64,000 nt of DNA from NCBI RefSeq assembly GCF_900156155.1, contig NZ_FTMD01000023.1:1-64000 (forward strand), given 5' to 3'. The number at the start of each line of letters is the position of its first letter. The stretch's first letter is position 1. The notes beneath the pieces are model-generated. The model was given only the letters and a program-made list of their open reading frames with translations. It did no database searches and was not told where the DNA came from. Shown here in pieces: positions 27,478 through 34,439 of the stretch. The stretch comes from Aromatoleum tolulyticum. GTDB taxonomy: Bacteria; Pseudomonadota; Gammaproteobacteria; Burkholderiales; Rhodocyclaceae. A program made the position numbers and the translations under genes.

Positions 27478-27493
27478 TGGCACGACGATTGCT
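27478..27493 (+). promoter_or_regulatory. Sigma-54 promoter upstream of fliE
   Basis: TTGGCACGACGATTGCT is a full match to the TGGCAC-N5-TTGC(A/T) consensus, with GG at 27479-27480 and GC at 27491-27492. Transcription would start near 27504, 35 nt ahead of the fliE ATG. It is the strongest sigma-54 site in the window and fits FleR control. Confidence 0.9.
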
Positions 27494-27538
27494 CTGCTAG
27501 ACTGAGGACAACGGATACTCCGTGTTGGAGTCGAGCGT

Positions 27539-27862
27539 ATGGATACGCGTGGAATCAACCAGATGATCGGCGAATTGCGCGCCACCGCCCAGGCGGCGGG
27601 TGCGAAGTCGTCCGCCCCCGCCAACCAGGCTGCAGGCGGCGTCGATTTCGCCGAAGTGCTGCAGGGTGCGCTCAAGGACGTGAGCGCCGCGCAGCAGGAA
27701 GCGCGCGGCATGGCGCAGGACTTTTCCGCCGGTGATCCGAACGTCAATCTCCAGGACGTCATGGTCAACCTGCAGAAGGCCAACCTGTCGTTCCAGCAGA
27801 TGGTTCAGGTGCGCAACCGTCTCGTCACGGCGTATCAGGACATCATGAACATGCCTGTGTGA
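27539..27862 (+). CDS. fliE: FliE, rod-MS ring adapter
   Basis: The 107-residue protein starts MDTRGINQMIGELRATAQAA and carries the FliE C-terminal pattern VNLQDVMVNLQKANLSFQQMVQVRNRLVTAYQDIMNM. FliE joins the MS ring to the FlgB rod and is the first exported rod component. Here it is a single-gene unit with a consensus sigma-54 promoter and a terminator, separate from fliF, which lies on the other strand beyond fleSR. Confidence 0.95.
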   Translation: MDTRGINQMIGELRATAQAAGAKSSAPANQAAGGVDFAEVLQGALKDVSAAQQEARGMAQDFSAGDPNVNLQDVMVNLQKANLSFQQMVQVRNRLVTAYQDIMNMPV

Positions 27863-27880
27863 CGTGTTCCGTGCGCACGG

Positions 27881-27912
27881 ACGATGAAGCCGCCGCAGGG
27901 CGGCTTCGTCGT
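27881..27912 (+). terminator. Terminator between fliE and ycgR, probably bidirectional
   Basis: ACGATGAAGCCGCC (27881-27894) and GGCGGCTTCGTCGT (27899-27912) pair over 14 bp with one G-T pair and a 4-nt loop, followed by TT. It lies between the convergent stops of fliE (27862) and the ycgR-like gene (27928). Confidence 0.75.
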
Positions 27913-27927
27913 TTCCGAGCACAGGAT

Positions 27928-28704
27928 TCAGTGTTCGTCGTGCATTCGCCGCTCACGTTCGAGCTTGAACATGTAGCGCTGGATGCGTGCGGTCGCCTGG
28001 TTCGACAAGCCGATGAACTCGCAGCCGGCGCGCAGCACCTTCACGCCGTTTGCCTTCTCGATCTCGAAAAGGTTCCTGACCTTCAGGCGCACGGGCAGGG
28101 GATTGCCGTCGGGTAGGCGGAGCGAGCACTGGCTGTATTCCGTTCCGGGTTCGAAGCGAAGTTCCTTCGGCGGGACGAGAACCGCCAGTCCGCCGCCGCT
28201 GATGTCCACGATCCGTACCTGCACCTCCTGCCGGCGGCCGTCCTCGGGCACGTGAGTGATCACGCAGACGAGCGGCTCGGCTTGCGATGTGGGCAGGCGA
28301 TAGAACTCGCGCCGTTGCAGGCGGATGATGCTGTCGGGAAGCGTCGCGCGCAGGGCGGGTTTGCCCGCATGCACGATGCGGGCGGGAGCCTCGAGCGCGA
28401 ACTGCAGCTTCACGTTGTCGAGGCGCGTCACGCAGACGAGCCGGGCGGCGCTCCCTGCGCGAGCGTTACGTACCTCGTCGGGGCAGGCATCGACGATCAC
28501 GGCGCCGTCGTCGGTCAGCGCGAGCGCCAGTGTGACGAAGGATTCCCCGCCGTCGATGAAGGCAGTCAGGAGCGGACGTTTATCGACCAGCATCCGGAGC
28601 AACTGAATGATTTCGAGCGGGTCGCGCACCGCATAGCGGGCGAGGGCGTCGGCATCCAACGGTCGCTGCGGCGTCGTGGTTTCGGACGGTTCGGGCATCG
28701 GCAA
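27928..28704 (-). CDS. ycgR: YcgR-type c-di-GMP-binding flagellar brake protein
   Basis: The 258-residue protein has an N-terminal YcgR domain (about 20-125; RDPLEIIQLLRMLVDKRPLLTAFI) and a C-terminal PilZ domain. The PilZ c-di-GMP residues are visible: RREFYR at 131-136 (RxxxR) and DISGGG at 167-172 (D/NxSxxG). YcgR bound to c-di-GMP slows the motor by contacting FliG or MotA. Its place within the flagellar cluster, with a GGDEF protein 6 kb away, supports this role. The upstream region has a TATAAA element but no clear sigma-28 site. Confidence 0.9.
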   Translation of the reverse strand: MPMPEPSETTTPQRPLDADALARYAVRDPLEIIQLLRMLVDKRPLLTAFIDGGESFVTLALALTDDGAVIVDACPDEVRNARAGSAARLVCVTRLDNVKLQFALEAPARIVHAGKPALRATLPDSIIRLQRREFYRLPTSQAEPLVCVITHVPEDGRRQEVQVRIVDISGGGLAVLVPPKELRFEPGTEYSQCSLRLPDGNPLPVRLKVRNLFEIEKANGVKVLRAGCEFIGLSNQATARIQRYMFKLERERRMHDEH

Positions 28705-28750
28705 CGAGTCCGGGCAAAGCCGGATTTATAGCACGACTGCGAAACCGCAA

Positions 28751-28826
28751 CGAATACCGTTCGGACTGAGCTTGTCGAAGCCCTGCGATTGCCCTGCGAA
28801 AGGCTCAGGGCGAACGGAGGTATTCG
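28751..28826. repeat. REP-like imperfect palindromic element
   Basis: The 76-bp element is bounded by CGAATACC (28751-28758) and GGTATTCG (28819-28826). Inside it, GTTCGGACTGAGCTTGTCG is opposed to CGAAAGGCTCAGGGCGAAC. The sequence around CTGAGCTTGTCGAAG resembles a dispersed intergenic palindrome common in proteobacterial genomes. It lies between ycgR and fhlB, both on the minus strand, and could act as a transcript end for fhlB. No second copy was seen in this window. Confidence 0.7.
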
Positions 28827-28838
28827 ATTGCTGCCTCA

Positions 28839-29159
28839 TCAGGGGCGAGCCGGTCCGCCCGGTGCTTGCGCCTGCGCGCCCGCGCTGCCCTGCTCGACAC
28901 GATAGATCCACGCCAGCAACTCCGCCACCGCGACGTACAGCTCGGGCGGGATACGCGCGTCGAGGTCGACCTGCATCAGAAGACCGACCAGTTCGGGGGA
29001 TTCGTGCACGAACACCCCGGCTTCGCGCGCGCGCTCGATGATCTCGCGCGCGATCAGTCCGCGCCCCTTCGCAACCACGCGCGGTGCGGCGTCGCCCTTG
29101 CTGTAGGCGAGCGCGACGGCCTCGCCGCGCGGTGCCGGATCGTGCTCAGTGTTCGCCAT
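28839..29159 (-). CDS. fhlB: FhlB, stand-alone FlhB C-terminal-domain protein
   Basis: The 106-residue protein matches the cytoplasmic tail of FlhB/EscU after its cleavage site: EAVALAYSKGDAAPRVVAKGRGLIAREIIERAREAGVFV and IPPELYVAVAELLAWIYRV. The membrane domain and the NPTH autocleavage motif are absent. Such orphan tails (FhlB, FlhX) can take part in export specificity. GGAG lies 7 nt before the ATG at 29159; a GTG directly before it is less likely. It overlaps the end of the fliK-like gene by 14 nt, so the two are probably translationally coupled. Confidence 0.88.
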   Translation of the reverse strand: MANTEHDPAPRGEAVALAYSKGDAAPRVVAKGRGLIAREIIERAREAGVFVHESPELVGLLMQVDLDARIPPELYVAVAELLAWIYRVEQGSAGAQAQAPGGPARP

Positions 29160-30309
29160 CACGGCGCTCCGCGACGAAGCCCGTGAGCGGGACGTTGGCC
29201 GCTTCGAGGGCGCTGTCGAGCTCGGCCCGGGCGTTGGCGAGCGCCGCGACCGTAGCGTCGTCGTCGGCCATCAGGCGCAATGCGACGCCTGCGGGCGTCA
29301 GGATCAGAAGCGCCTCGACACCGCCGAGCCGCGGCAGGCTGAGCCGTAAGGTGGTCTTCCACTCCGTCGGCGGCTCGTCCGAACCCGGTTCGCGGTCGCG
29401 CTGCGGATCCTCGATTTCCCATTCCATCGTCTGTCCCGGCCAGACCTGTCCCTGCCAGACGTAGTTCTGTGTCGCCATCGCGTCGAGTTGCTGATAGACG
29501 ACCGGGACGAGCCGCTCGGGAATGGCAGCTGTGCGCATGCCCTGAGCCTGTGCCGGATTCGTGCCGCCTGCGGCGTCGGATTCGTTCGCCGCCACCGCCG
29601 TCCCGGCCGCCCCTTGTGCCGGCGCGTTCGCCGCCATGTCGGTGCCGGCCCGCAGCAGGCCCGGCGAACGAGCGAGTACGGCTGCATCGGCCGGGCCGGC
29701 AGACTGGGGCGCGGGCCCACGCAAATGCTCGCCCTGAGGCTCCTGCAACAGCGCCGAGGTCGCGAGCTTGCCCGAGAGCCATTGCAATTGGTGGGATTCG
29801 TAGAACAGGCCGCTCTGGGACAGCGCCTGCTGCAGGGCCGGGGCGAGCGTCGCGGCGGCATTGTTGGTCGGTGGCGCCGCAACGATGGGTTTTCCGGCCG
29901 CGAGCGACGCAGGCTGCGGAGCGGGCTGCCCCGTGAGCAGGAATCCGATCAGCCGCCCGGCGGCGCTGAGCGTCGGGCGAGCGCCTTCATTGCCCGTGAG
30001 CATCGGCTCGGCGAGCTGGGCGAACACCGCCTTGGGTGTGCTTTGAGTGACGACCAGTTCCAGCGTGTCGCCGGTATTCGCCGACTGATTGAGCGCCAGC
30101 GTGTAATCGCGTCCGCCTACGACGGCCTTGAAGGTGCCATCGGGCAGCCGGCGGTCGATCGTCGCGACGAAGCGTTCGCCGGGCAGGAGCTCGGGAAGGC
30201 GAGCCTGAATCTCGCGCACACGCGACGTGCCGTTGATCGGCGGTTCGCTGTCGAAGAGGCTCGCCTCGGTGATCAGACGCAGGCGGGCGGCGAGATCGGA
30301 GGGGATCAT
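29146..30309 (-). CDS. Second FliK-like hook-length control domain protein
   Basis: The 387-residue protein has an N-terminal region with two beta-rich segments (ARLPELLPGERFVATIDRRLPDGTFKAVVGGRDYTLAL). An alanine-, proline- and glutamine-rich centre follows, and then a FliK-type C-terminal domain (WKTTLRLSLPRLGGVEALLILTPAGVALRLMADDDATVAALANARAELDSALEAANVPLTGF). It is a paralogue of the fliK at 17933 and is followed by a stand-alone FlhB tail. The pair mirrors the FliK-FlhB ruler/switch partnership. Whether it controls hook length or another secretion step is unknown. Confidence 0.8.
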   Translation of the reverse strand: MIPSDLAARLRLITEASLFDSEPPINGTSRVREIQARLPELLPGERFVATIDRRLPDGTFKAVVGGRDYTLALNQSANTGDTLELVVTQSTPKAVFAQLAEPMLTGNEGARPTLSAAGRLIGFLLTGQPAPQPASLAAGKPIVAAPPTNNAAATLAPALQQALSQSGLFYESHQLQWLSGKLATSALLQEPQGEHLRGPAPQSAGPADAAVLARSPGLLRAGTDMAANAPAQGAAGTAVAANESDAAGGTNPAQAQGMRTAAIPERLVPVVYQQLDAMATQNYVWQGQVWPGQTMEWEIEDPQRDREPGSDEPPTEWKTTLRLSLPRLGGVEALLILTPAGVALRLMADDDATVAALANARAELDSALEAANVPLTGFVAERRDGEH

Positions 30310-30356
30310 CGTATGCGCTCCTGTGTCGTCAGACCGTCCGGAGGCCGGTCAGATCC

Positions 30357-30689
30357 TCAGGGGCCGAAGGCGCCGTAGGCGGCGCGCACCGCACGGTCGC
30401 GTGCGGTTCCCGACAGTAGCTTGCGCACGCTGCCGAGCCAGGGTTCGACGTGTTTGCGGATTTCGACGTCGTCCTCGAGCATGGCGGCGATCAGTTCCGC
30501 CTTGCGTACAGCCTCCGCGGCGTCGAGGGGCGCCTGCGCCGCAGCCGCGGCATGCAGGATCTCGTTGCGCAACGCGGCCATCTCGCGCTCCAGCGTGACG
30601 AGGCGATCCCAGTCGTTCGCCCGTGCCGCTTCGACCATCGTGGCGGAAACCACACTCATCGACTCGAACAGGGAAAGAGGGGATGCCAT
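30357..30689 (-). CDS. fliT: FliT-like flagellar chaperone
   Basis: The 110-residue helical protein starts MASPLSLFESMSVVSATMVEAARANDWDRLVTLEREMAAL, the pattern of FliT-family chaperones, and ends with a helix around KHVEPWLGSVRKLLSG. FliT binds the filament cap FliD and in enterics also inhibits FlhDC. GAGGAG lies 7 nt before the ATG at 30689. It starts 11 nt after fliS. Sequence similarity in this family is low, so position in the fliD-fliS-fliT order carries weight. Confidence 0.8.
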   Translation of the reverse strand: MASPLSLFESMSVVSATMVEAARANDWDRLVTLEREMAALRNEILHAAAAAQAPLDAAEAVRKAELIAAMLEDDVEIRKHVEPWLGSVRKLLSGTARDRAVRAAYGAFGP

Positions 30690-30700
30690 CACGGATCTCC

Positions 30701-31111
30701 TCAGGCTGCCGCGGTTGCCGCATCCGGTGCGATGCCGGCCCAGGCTTCGCGCAAGGTGGCGAGCAGGTTGCGGACCTCGTCGAGAGCCGCGCGGCTGTTG
30801 TGCAGGTTCGCGTACAGCAGGCGTTCGCCCATGTAGACGTACAGCGCATCGAGCCGACCGGCGAGTTCCCCTCCGGCGACCGGATCGAGACTGGCCTTCA
30901 GGCCGTTGACAATGATCTCGATGGCCTTGGAGATCGACTGGCCCTTGGCCGCGATATCATTCCTTTCCATTGCTGCTGCAGCAGTGGCGATCGAAAGAAT
31001 CGCGCCGTCGAAAAGCATCAGGATCAGCTTGTGCGGATCGGCCGTGCTCACGCCGGTTTCGACGCCGACCTTGGCGTAGGCCGATGCGCGGTTGGATGAT
31101 GAGCCGAACAT
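30701..31111 (-). CDS. fliS: FliS, flagellin export chaperone
   Basis: The 136-residue protein has the FliS signature: YAKVGVETGVSTADPHKLILMLFDGAILSIATAAAAM, then AIEIIVNGLKASLDPVAGGELAGRLDALYVYMGERLLYANL. FliS keeps flagellin unfolded in the cytoplasm before export. It follows fliD after 15 nt. Confidence 0.95.
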   Translation of the reverse strand: MFGSSSNRASAYAKVGVETGVSTADPHKLILMLFDGAILSIATAAAAMERNDIAAKGQSISKAIEIIVNGLKASLDPVAGGELAGRLDALYVYMGERLLYANLHNSRAALDEVRNLLATLREAWAGIAPDAATAAA

Positions 31112-31126
31112 TGCGTTGCTCCGGGG

Positions 31127-32551
31127 TTATTCGCCAATTTTTGGCAGGTTCGCGAGTTGCTGCGTGAGATAGTTACTCGTTTGCGTCATGCTGGCCACCA
31201 TCGCGTCGAGAGCCGTGAATTGCGCCATGTAGCGCTTCTGGATACCTTCCAGCCGCGCTTCGAACGCTTCCCGCTGTTTGCCGATCGACTTGATCGAGGC
31301 GTTGATGCCGTCGGTGCGCCCGGCCAACAGGCCGTCGCTGGCAAGGAAATTGTCGAGACCTTCCGAGATCGTGGCGGCGAGGCCTTTCACGCTGCCGGCG
31401 CCGCCGAAGAATGCCCCGACGTTGAGCTTCGGGTCCTGCAGCGCAGCGTCCAGTTTGGCGCTGTCGACTGACAGCTTGCCATCAGTCTGGAAGGTGATGC
31501 CGATGTCGGTGAGGCGGCTGACATTGCCCAGGCCGGCAAGGGTGCCGCCAACCATGCTGCGCACCTGGCTCTGCACGCTGCGTGCCGTGGAGTCGCCGGT
31601 CAGTGCAGATGCGGCCTTCTTCTCGGCGTCGTAGTTGGTCAGGTTCTTGAGCGTGGTCTGCGTGTCGTTGTAGGCCTTGACGAAGGCGTCGATGGCGCTG
31701 CGCGCGCCGCTCTTGTCGCTCGCCACGGTGAGGCTGGCAGCCGTCGTGGTCGGTTTCGTGAGGGCCAGCGTTACGCCGCTGATGACATCGCTGACGGTAT
31801 TGCTGCTGCGCGTGATGGCGATGCCATCAACCGTAAATGCCGCATCCTGCGAAGACTGTATCCGGGTGGTGGTCGGAGAGCCCGCCGGTGTCGCCGGATC
31901 GTAGCTCAGGCCCACGCTGCCGCCGATGCTGAATGCCTGGTCGGCGCCGGTGTTCTTGCTGGTGATCACCAGCTGTTTAGCGGTGCCGTTATTGACCAGG
32001 TTGGCAGAGATGCCGAGATCGGCTGTGTTGATCGCGTCGCGCAGCTCCTCGATCGTCTTGCCTGTGAAGCTCAGCGTCTTCGTCGTGCCCGCCCCGGCGG
32101 TGAATGTGCCGCTGATGGTTTCGCCGGCCACGAATGCGCCGTCGATCATCTTGCCGAAACGGATGTCCAGGGTTTGCGGCGTGACGCTGCCGTCGGCGGG
32201 TACGAACTGCGTGGTCGCGTTGCTGGCCACGCGCTGCGCCGCCGCCAGGCTGCCGACCAGCACCGAGTAGTTGCCGGTCGTTGCGCCAGCGGCGGTAGTG
32301 GCGGTGAAGCCCGCGTCGGCACCGACGGTGGCCTTGGTGGCGGAAAATTTTGCCGCGTCGTTCAGCGCTTTTGCCGCGGTCTGCAGTGCGGCCAGGCTGC
32401 TCTTGATCTGGCCAAACGCCGACAGCCTGGACTGGAAGCTCGCTTCCTTCTTCGCCAGCGCCGTGAGCGGTTGACGTTCGACGGCCATCAACTGCGACAC
32501 CATGCCGTTGATGTCGAGTCCGGAGCCGAGTCCTGATGCGGTCAAAGCCAT
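31127..32551 (-). CDS. fliD: FliD, filament cap protein
   Basis: The 474-residue protein starts with the FliD N-terminal motif (GLGSGLDINGMVSQLMAVERQPLTALAKKEASFQSRLSAFGQIKSSLAALQ). The variable threonine- and alanine-rich middle follows. It ends in the coiled C-terminal segment with YMAQFTALDAMVASMTQTSNYLTQQLANL. FliD caps the growing filament and folds flagellin at the tip. It belongs to the flaG-fliD-fliS-fliT-fliK2-fhlB run. Confidence 0.96.
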   Translation of the reverse strand: MALTASGLGSGLDINGMVSQLMAVERQPLTALAKKEASFQSRLSAFGQIKSSLAALQTAAKALNDAAKFSATKATVGADAGFTATTAAGATTGNYSVLVGSLAAAQRVASNATTQFVPADGSVTPQTLDIRFGKMIDGAFVAGETISGTFTAGAGTTKTLSFTGKTIEELRDAINTADLGISANLVNNGTAKQLVITSKNTGADQAFSIGGSVGLSYDPATPAGSPTTTRIQSSQDAAFTVDGIAITRSSNTVSDVISGVTLALTKPTTTAASLTVASDKSGARSAIDAFVKAYNDTQTTLKNLTNYDAEKKAASALTGDSTARSVQSQVRSMVGGTLAGLGNVSRLTDIGITFQTDGKLSVDSAKLDAALQDPKLNVGAFFGGAGSVKGLAATISEGLDNFLASDGLLAGRTDGINASIKSIGKQREAFEARLEGIQKRYMAQFTALDAMVASMTQTSNYLTQQLANLPKIGE

Positions 32552-32567
32552 GATGTCCTCCTCGCGG

Positions 32568-32936
32568 CTAGGCTTTCTGCTGTATCAGCAGGCCCTGAAG
32601 TCGGTCGAGAGCCTTGGAAATCGCCAGCACCTCTTCGGACGGAATCTGGCGGATCACCTCGTCGGTGGTCGAGTCGACGACTTTTACCAGTGTACGCCCG
32701 GTTTCTTCGTCAATCGAGAACAGCAGGTTCCGTGCCACGGGTTCCAGCACTTTTTGCACTTCGGCTACCGCCTGGATCAGTGCTTCGTGCGTGGGGGCGA
32801 CTGCGGTGGGTGGGGAGGTGGCTGGCGTCGCTTGCTGTACGGCCGGACTGGAAACCGTGCTGCGTTCGCCGGTGACCGCCCGCGTCACACCGGCGTTCAT
32901 CGCGGCTGCGTTGTTGGTGATGTTCTGAATGGTCAT
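32568..32936 (-). CDS. flaG: FlaG family protein
   Basis: The 122-residue protein (from the ATG at 32936, preceded by a GAGGTGGA stretch) has a disordered serine/threonine/alanine-rich N-terminal half. The conserved FlaG domain is LNRNLLFSIDEETGRTLVKVVDSTTDEVIRQIPSEEVLAISKAL in the C-terminal half (first residues differ slightly). FlaG proteins lie between fliC and fliD in polar flagellates and affect filament length. It lies 80 nt after the fliC stop with the fliC terminator between. Confidence 0.92.
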   Translation of the reverse strand: MTIQNITNNAAAMNAGVTRAVTGERSTVSSPAVQQATPATSPPTAVAPTHEALIQAVAEVQKVLEPVARNLLFSIDEETGRTLVKVVDSTTDEVIRQIPSEEVLAISKALDRLQGLLIQQKA

Positions 32937-32956
32937 GATTCCACCTCTCCGATGGG

Positions 32957-32994
32957 CCACAGGCGCGAGACCCTTACGAGCCCCGCGCCTGTGG
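32957..32994 (-). terminator. Hairpin terminator after fliC
   Basis: CCACAGGCGCG (32957-32967) and CGCGCCTGTGG (32984-32994) form a perfect 11-bp stem with a 16-nt loop, about 22 nt past the fliC stop. No T-run follows. It may reduce rather than stop readthrough into flaG-fliD, giving more fliC than fliD transcript. Confidence 0.6.
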
Positions 32995-33016
32995 GTGTTG
33001 CCAGTCTAACCGACGC

Positions 33017-34219
33017 TTAGCCGCGGAGCAGGCTGAGCACGTTGTTCGGCAGCGAGTTCGCCTGCGCGAGCATCGCGGTACCGGCTTGCTGCAGGATCTG
33101 GCCGCGCGTCAGATTCGCGGTTTCCTGTGCGAAGTCGGCGTCGAGGATGCGGCTGCGGGAGGCGGACAGGTTTTCCGACGTGGTCTGCAGGTTCGCGATC
33201 GTCGAAGAGAAGCGGTTCTGGATCGCGCCGAGATCCGCGCGAGCGCCGTTGACCGCTTTCAGTGCCGCGTCCATTGCGACGATCGCATTGTCAGCCCCGG
33301 CGGTGGTCGAGATGTCGAGGCCGGCGAAACCGGTCATCGCCGTGCCCACGGCATCGCCGTTGGTGGCCGTCCCGACCATAGTGCCGGCGAAGCCGCCCGG
33401 GGTGTTGAAGGTGTTTGTCAGCGCGATGGTCATGTCGGTACCGTCAGCCTTGCTGATCACCAGATCGCCGCCGGCAACCGTACCGGTCGCTGTGTAAGCG
33501 CCGCCGGAGCCGGCAATAAACGCATCCACGCCGGTCTGGACTTCCGCAGCAGTTACCGTCTCGACAGCAGCGGTGGTGGTCTTGGTGAAGGCATTCGTGC
33601 CATCAACCGTGAGGGTGAAGGCTTGGCCGATTGCGTTGGACGTTGCGGTGGTAAAAGCACCCGATGCACCGCTGGTCGTAGCGGTGGCCGCCGCCGAGGT
33701 CCAGCTACCCAAAACAGCAATGTTCGCGTCGGCAATATTGCTGACCGTGATGATCTGTCCCTGGTCCGCGCCGACCTGGAAGTCCTGATCGGTGAAGCTG
33801 CCATCGATGAGTTTCTTGCCGTTAAAGGTCGTGTTGTCGGCGACGCGGTCGATTTCCGCCTTGAGCTGGATGACTTCCTTCTGCAGCGCGACGCGGTCTT
33901 CGTCGGAGTTCGTCGCGTTACGCGACTGCACGGCCAGTTCGCGGATGCGCTGGAGGTTGTTGCCGATCTCGCCGAGTGCGCCTTCGGCGGTCTGTGCGAG
34001 CGAGATGCCGTCGTTGGCGTTGCGCACCGCCTGGTTCAGGCCGCGGATCTGCGCGCCGAAGCGTTCCGAAATCGCGAGGCCGGCCGCGTCGTCCTTCGCG
34101 CTGTTGATGCGCAGGCCCGAGGACAGGCGCTGCAACGAGGTCGCGAGCGCGGCGCCGGAAGTGTTCAGGTTGCGTTGCGCGTTGAGCGACGAGACGTTGG
34201 TGTTGATGACTTGTGCCAT
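33017..34219 (-). CDS. fliC: Flagellin FliC
   Basis: The 400-residue flagellin has the conserved N-terminal D0/D1 region (MAQVINTNVSSLNAQRNLNT, SLQRLSSGLRINSAKDDAAG, RFGAQIRGLNQAVRNANDGI). The central region is short and variable, rich in A, T, G and V (about 170-290). The C-terminal D1/D0 region holds RSRILDADFAQETANLTRGQILQQAGTAMLAQAN and NNVLSLLRG. It is the filament subunit and FliS client. A sigma-28 promoter lies 91 nt upstream. Only one flagellin gene is seen here. Confidence 0.97.
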   Translation of the reverse strand: MAQVINTNVSSLNAQRNLNTSGAALATSLQRLSSGLRINSAKDDAAGLAISERFGAQIRGLNQAVRNANDGISLAQTAEGALGEIGNNLQRIRELAVQSRNATNSDEDRVALQKEVIQLKAEIDRVADNTTFNGKKLIDGSFTDQDFQVGADQGQIITVSNIADANIAVLGSWTSAAATATTSGASGAFTTATSNAIGQAFTLTVDGTNAFTKTTTAAVETVTAAEVQTGVDAFIAGSGGAYTATGTVAGGDLVISKADGTDMTIALTNTFNTPGGFAGTMVGTATNGDAVGTAMTGFAGLDISTTAGADNAIVAMDAALKAVNGARADLGAIQNRFSSTIANLQTTSENLSASRSRILDADFAQETANLTRGQILQQAGTAMLAQANSLPNNVLSLLRG

Positions 34220-34309
34220 GATGTTTCTCCTAGCGAAAGGTGACTTCGGTTATCCCGGCTTCATGCCCTGTTTGCATCTGCGCGGGCGTTTTGTCTGCCG
34301 TTGAATCCA

Positions 34310-34336
34310 TTAACGGAGGGGCCGGAAAAATCTTTA
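34310..34336 (-). promoter_or_regulatory. Sigma-28 (FliA) promoter upstream of fliC
   Basis: On the minus strand TAAAGATT (complement of 34329-34336) is followed after exactly 11 nt by TCCGTTAA (complement of 34310-34317). Six of eight bases of the -10 consensus GCCGATAA and seven of eight bases of the -35 consensus are kept. The leader to the fliC ATG would be about 84 nt. Confidence 0.85.
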
Positions 34337-34439
34337 GGGAATTTGCAAGGAGATTTGTCGAGGGGCTTGTGATGGCCCCCACATGGCCCGCTCGCGCATC
34401 ACTCATGGGTGCCGGCGTCCTCGCGGGGGCGCGTCCGGT

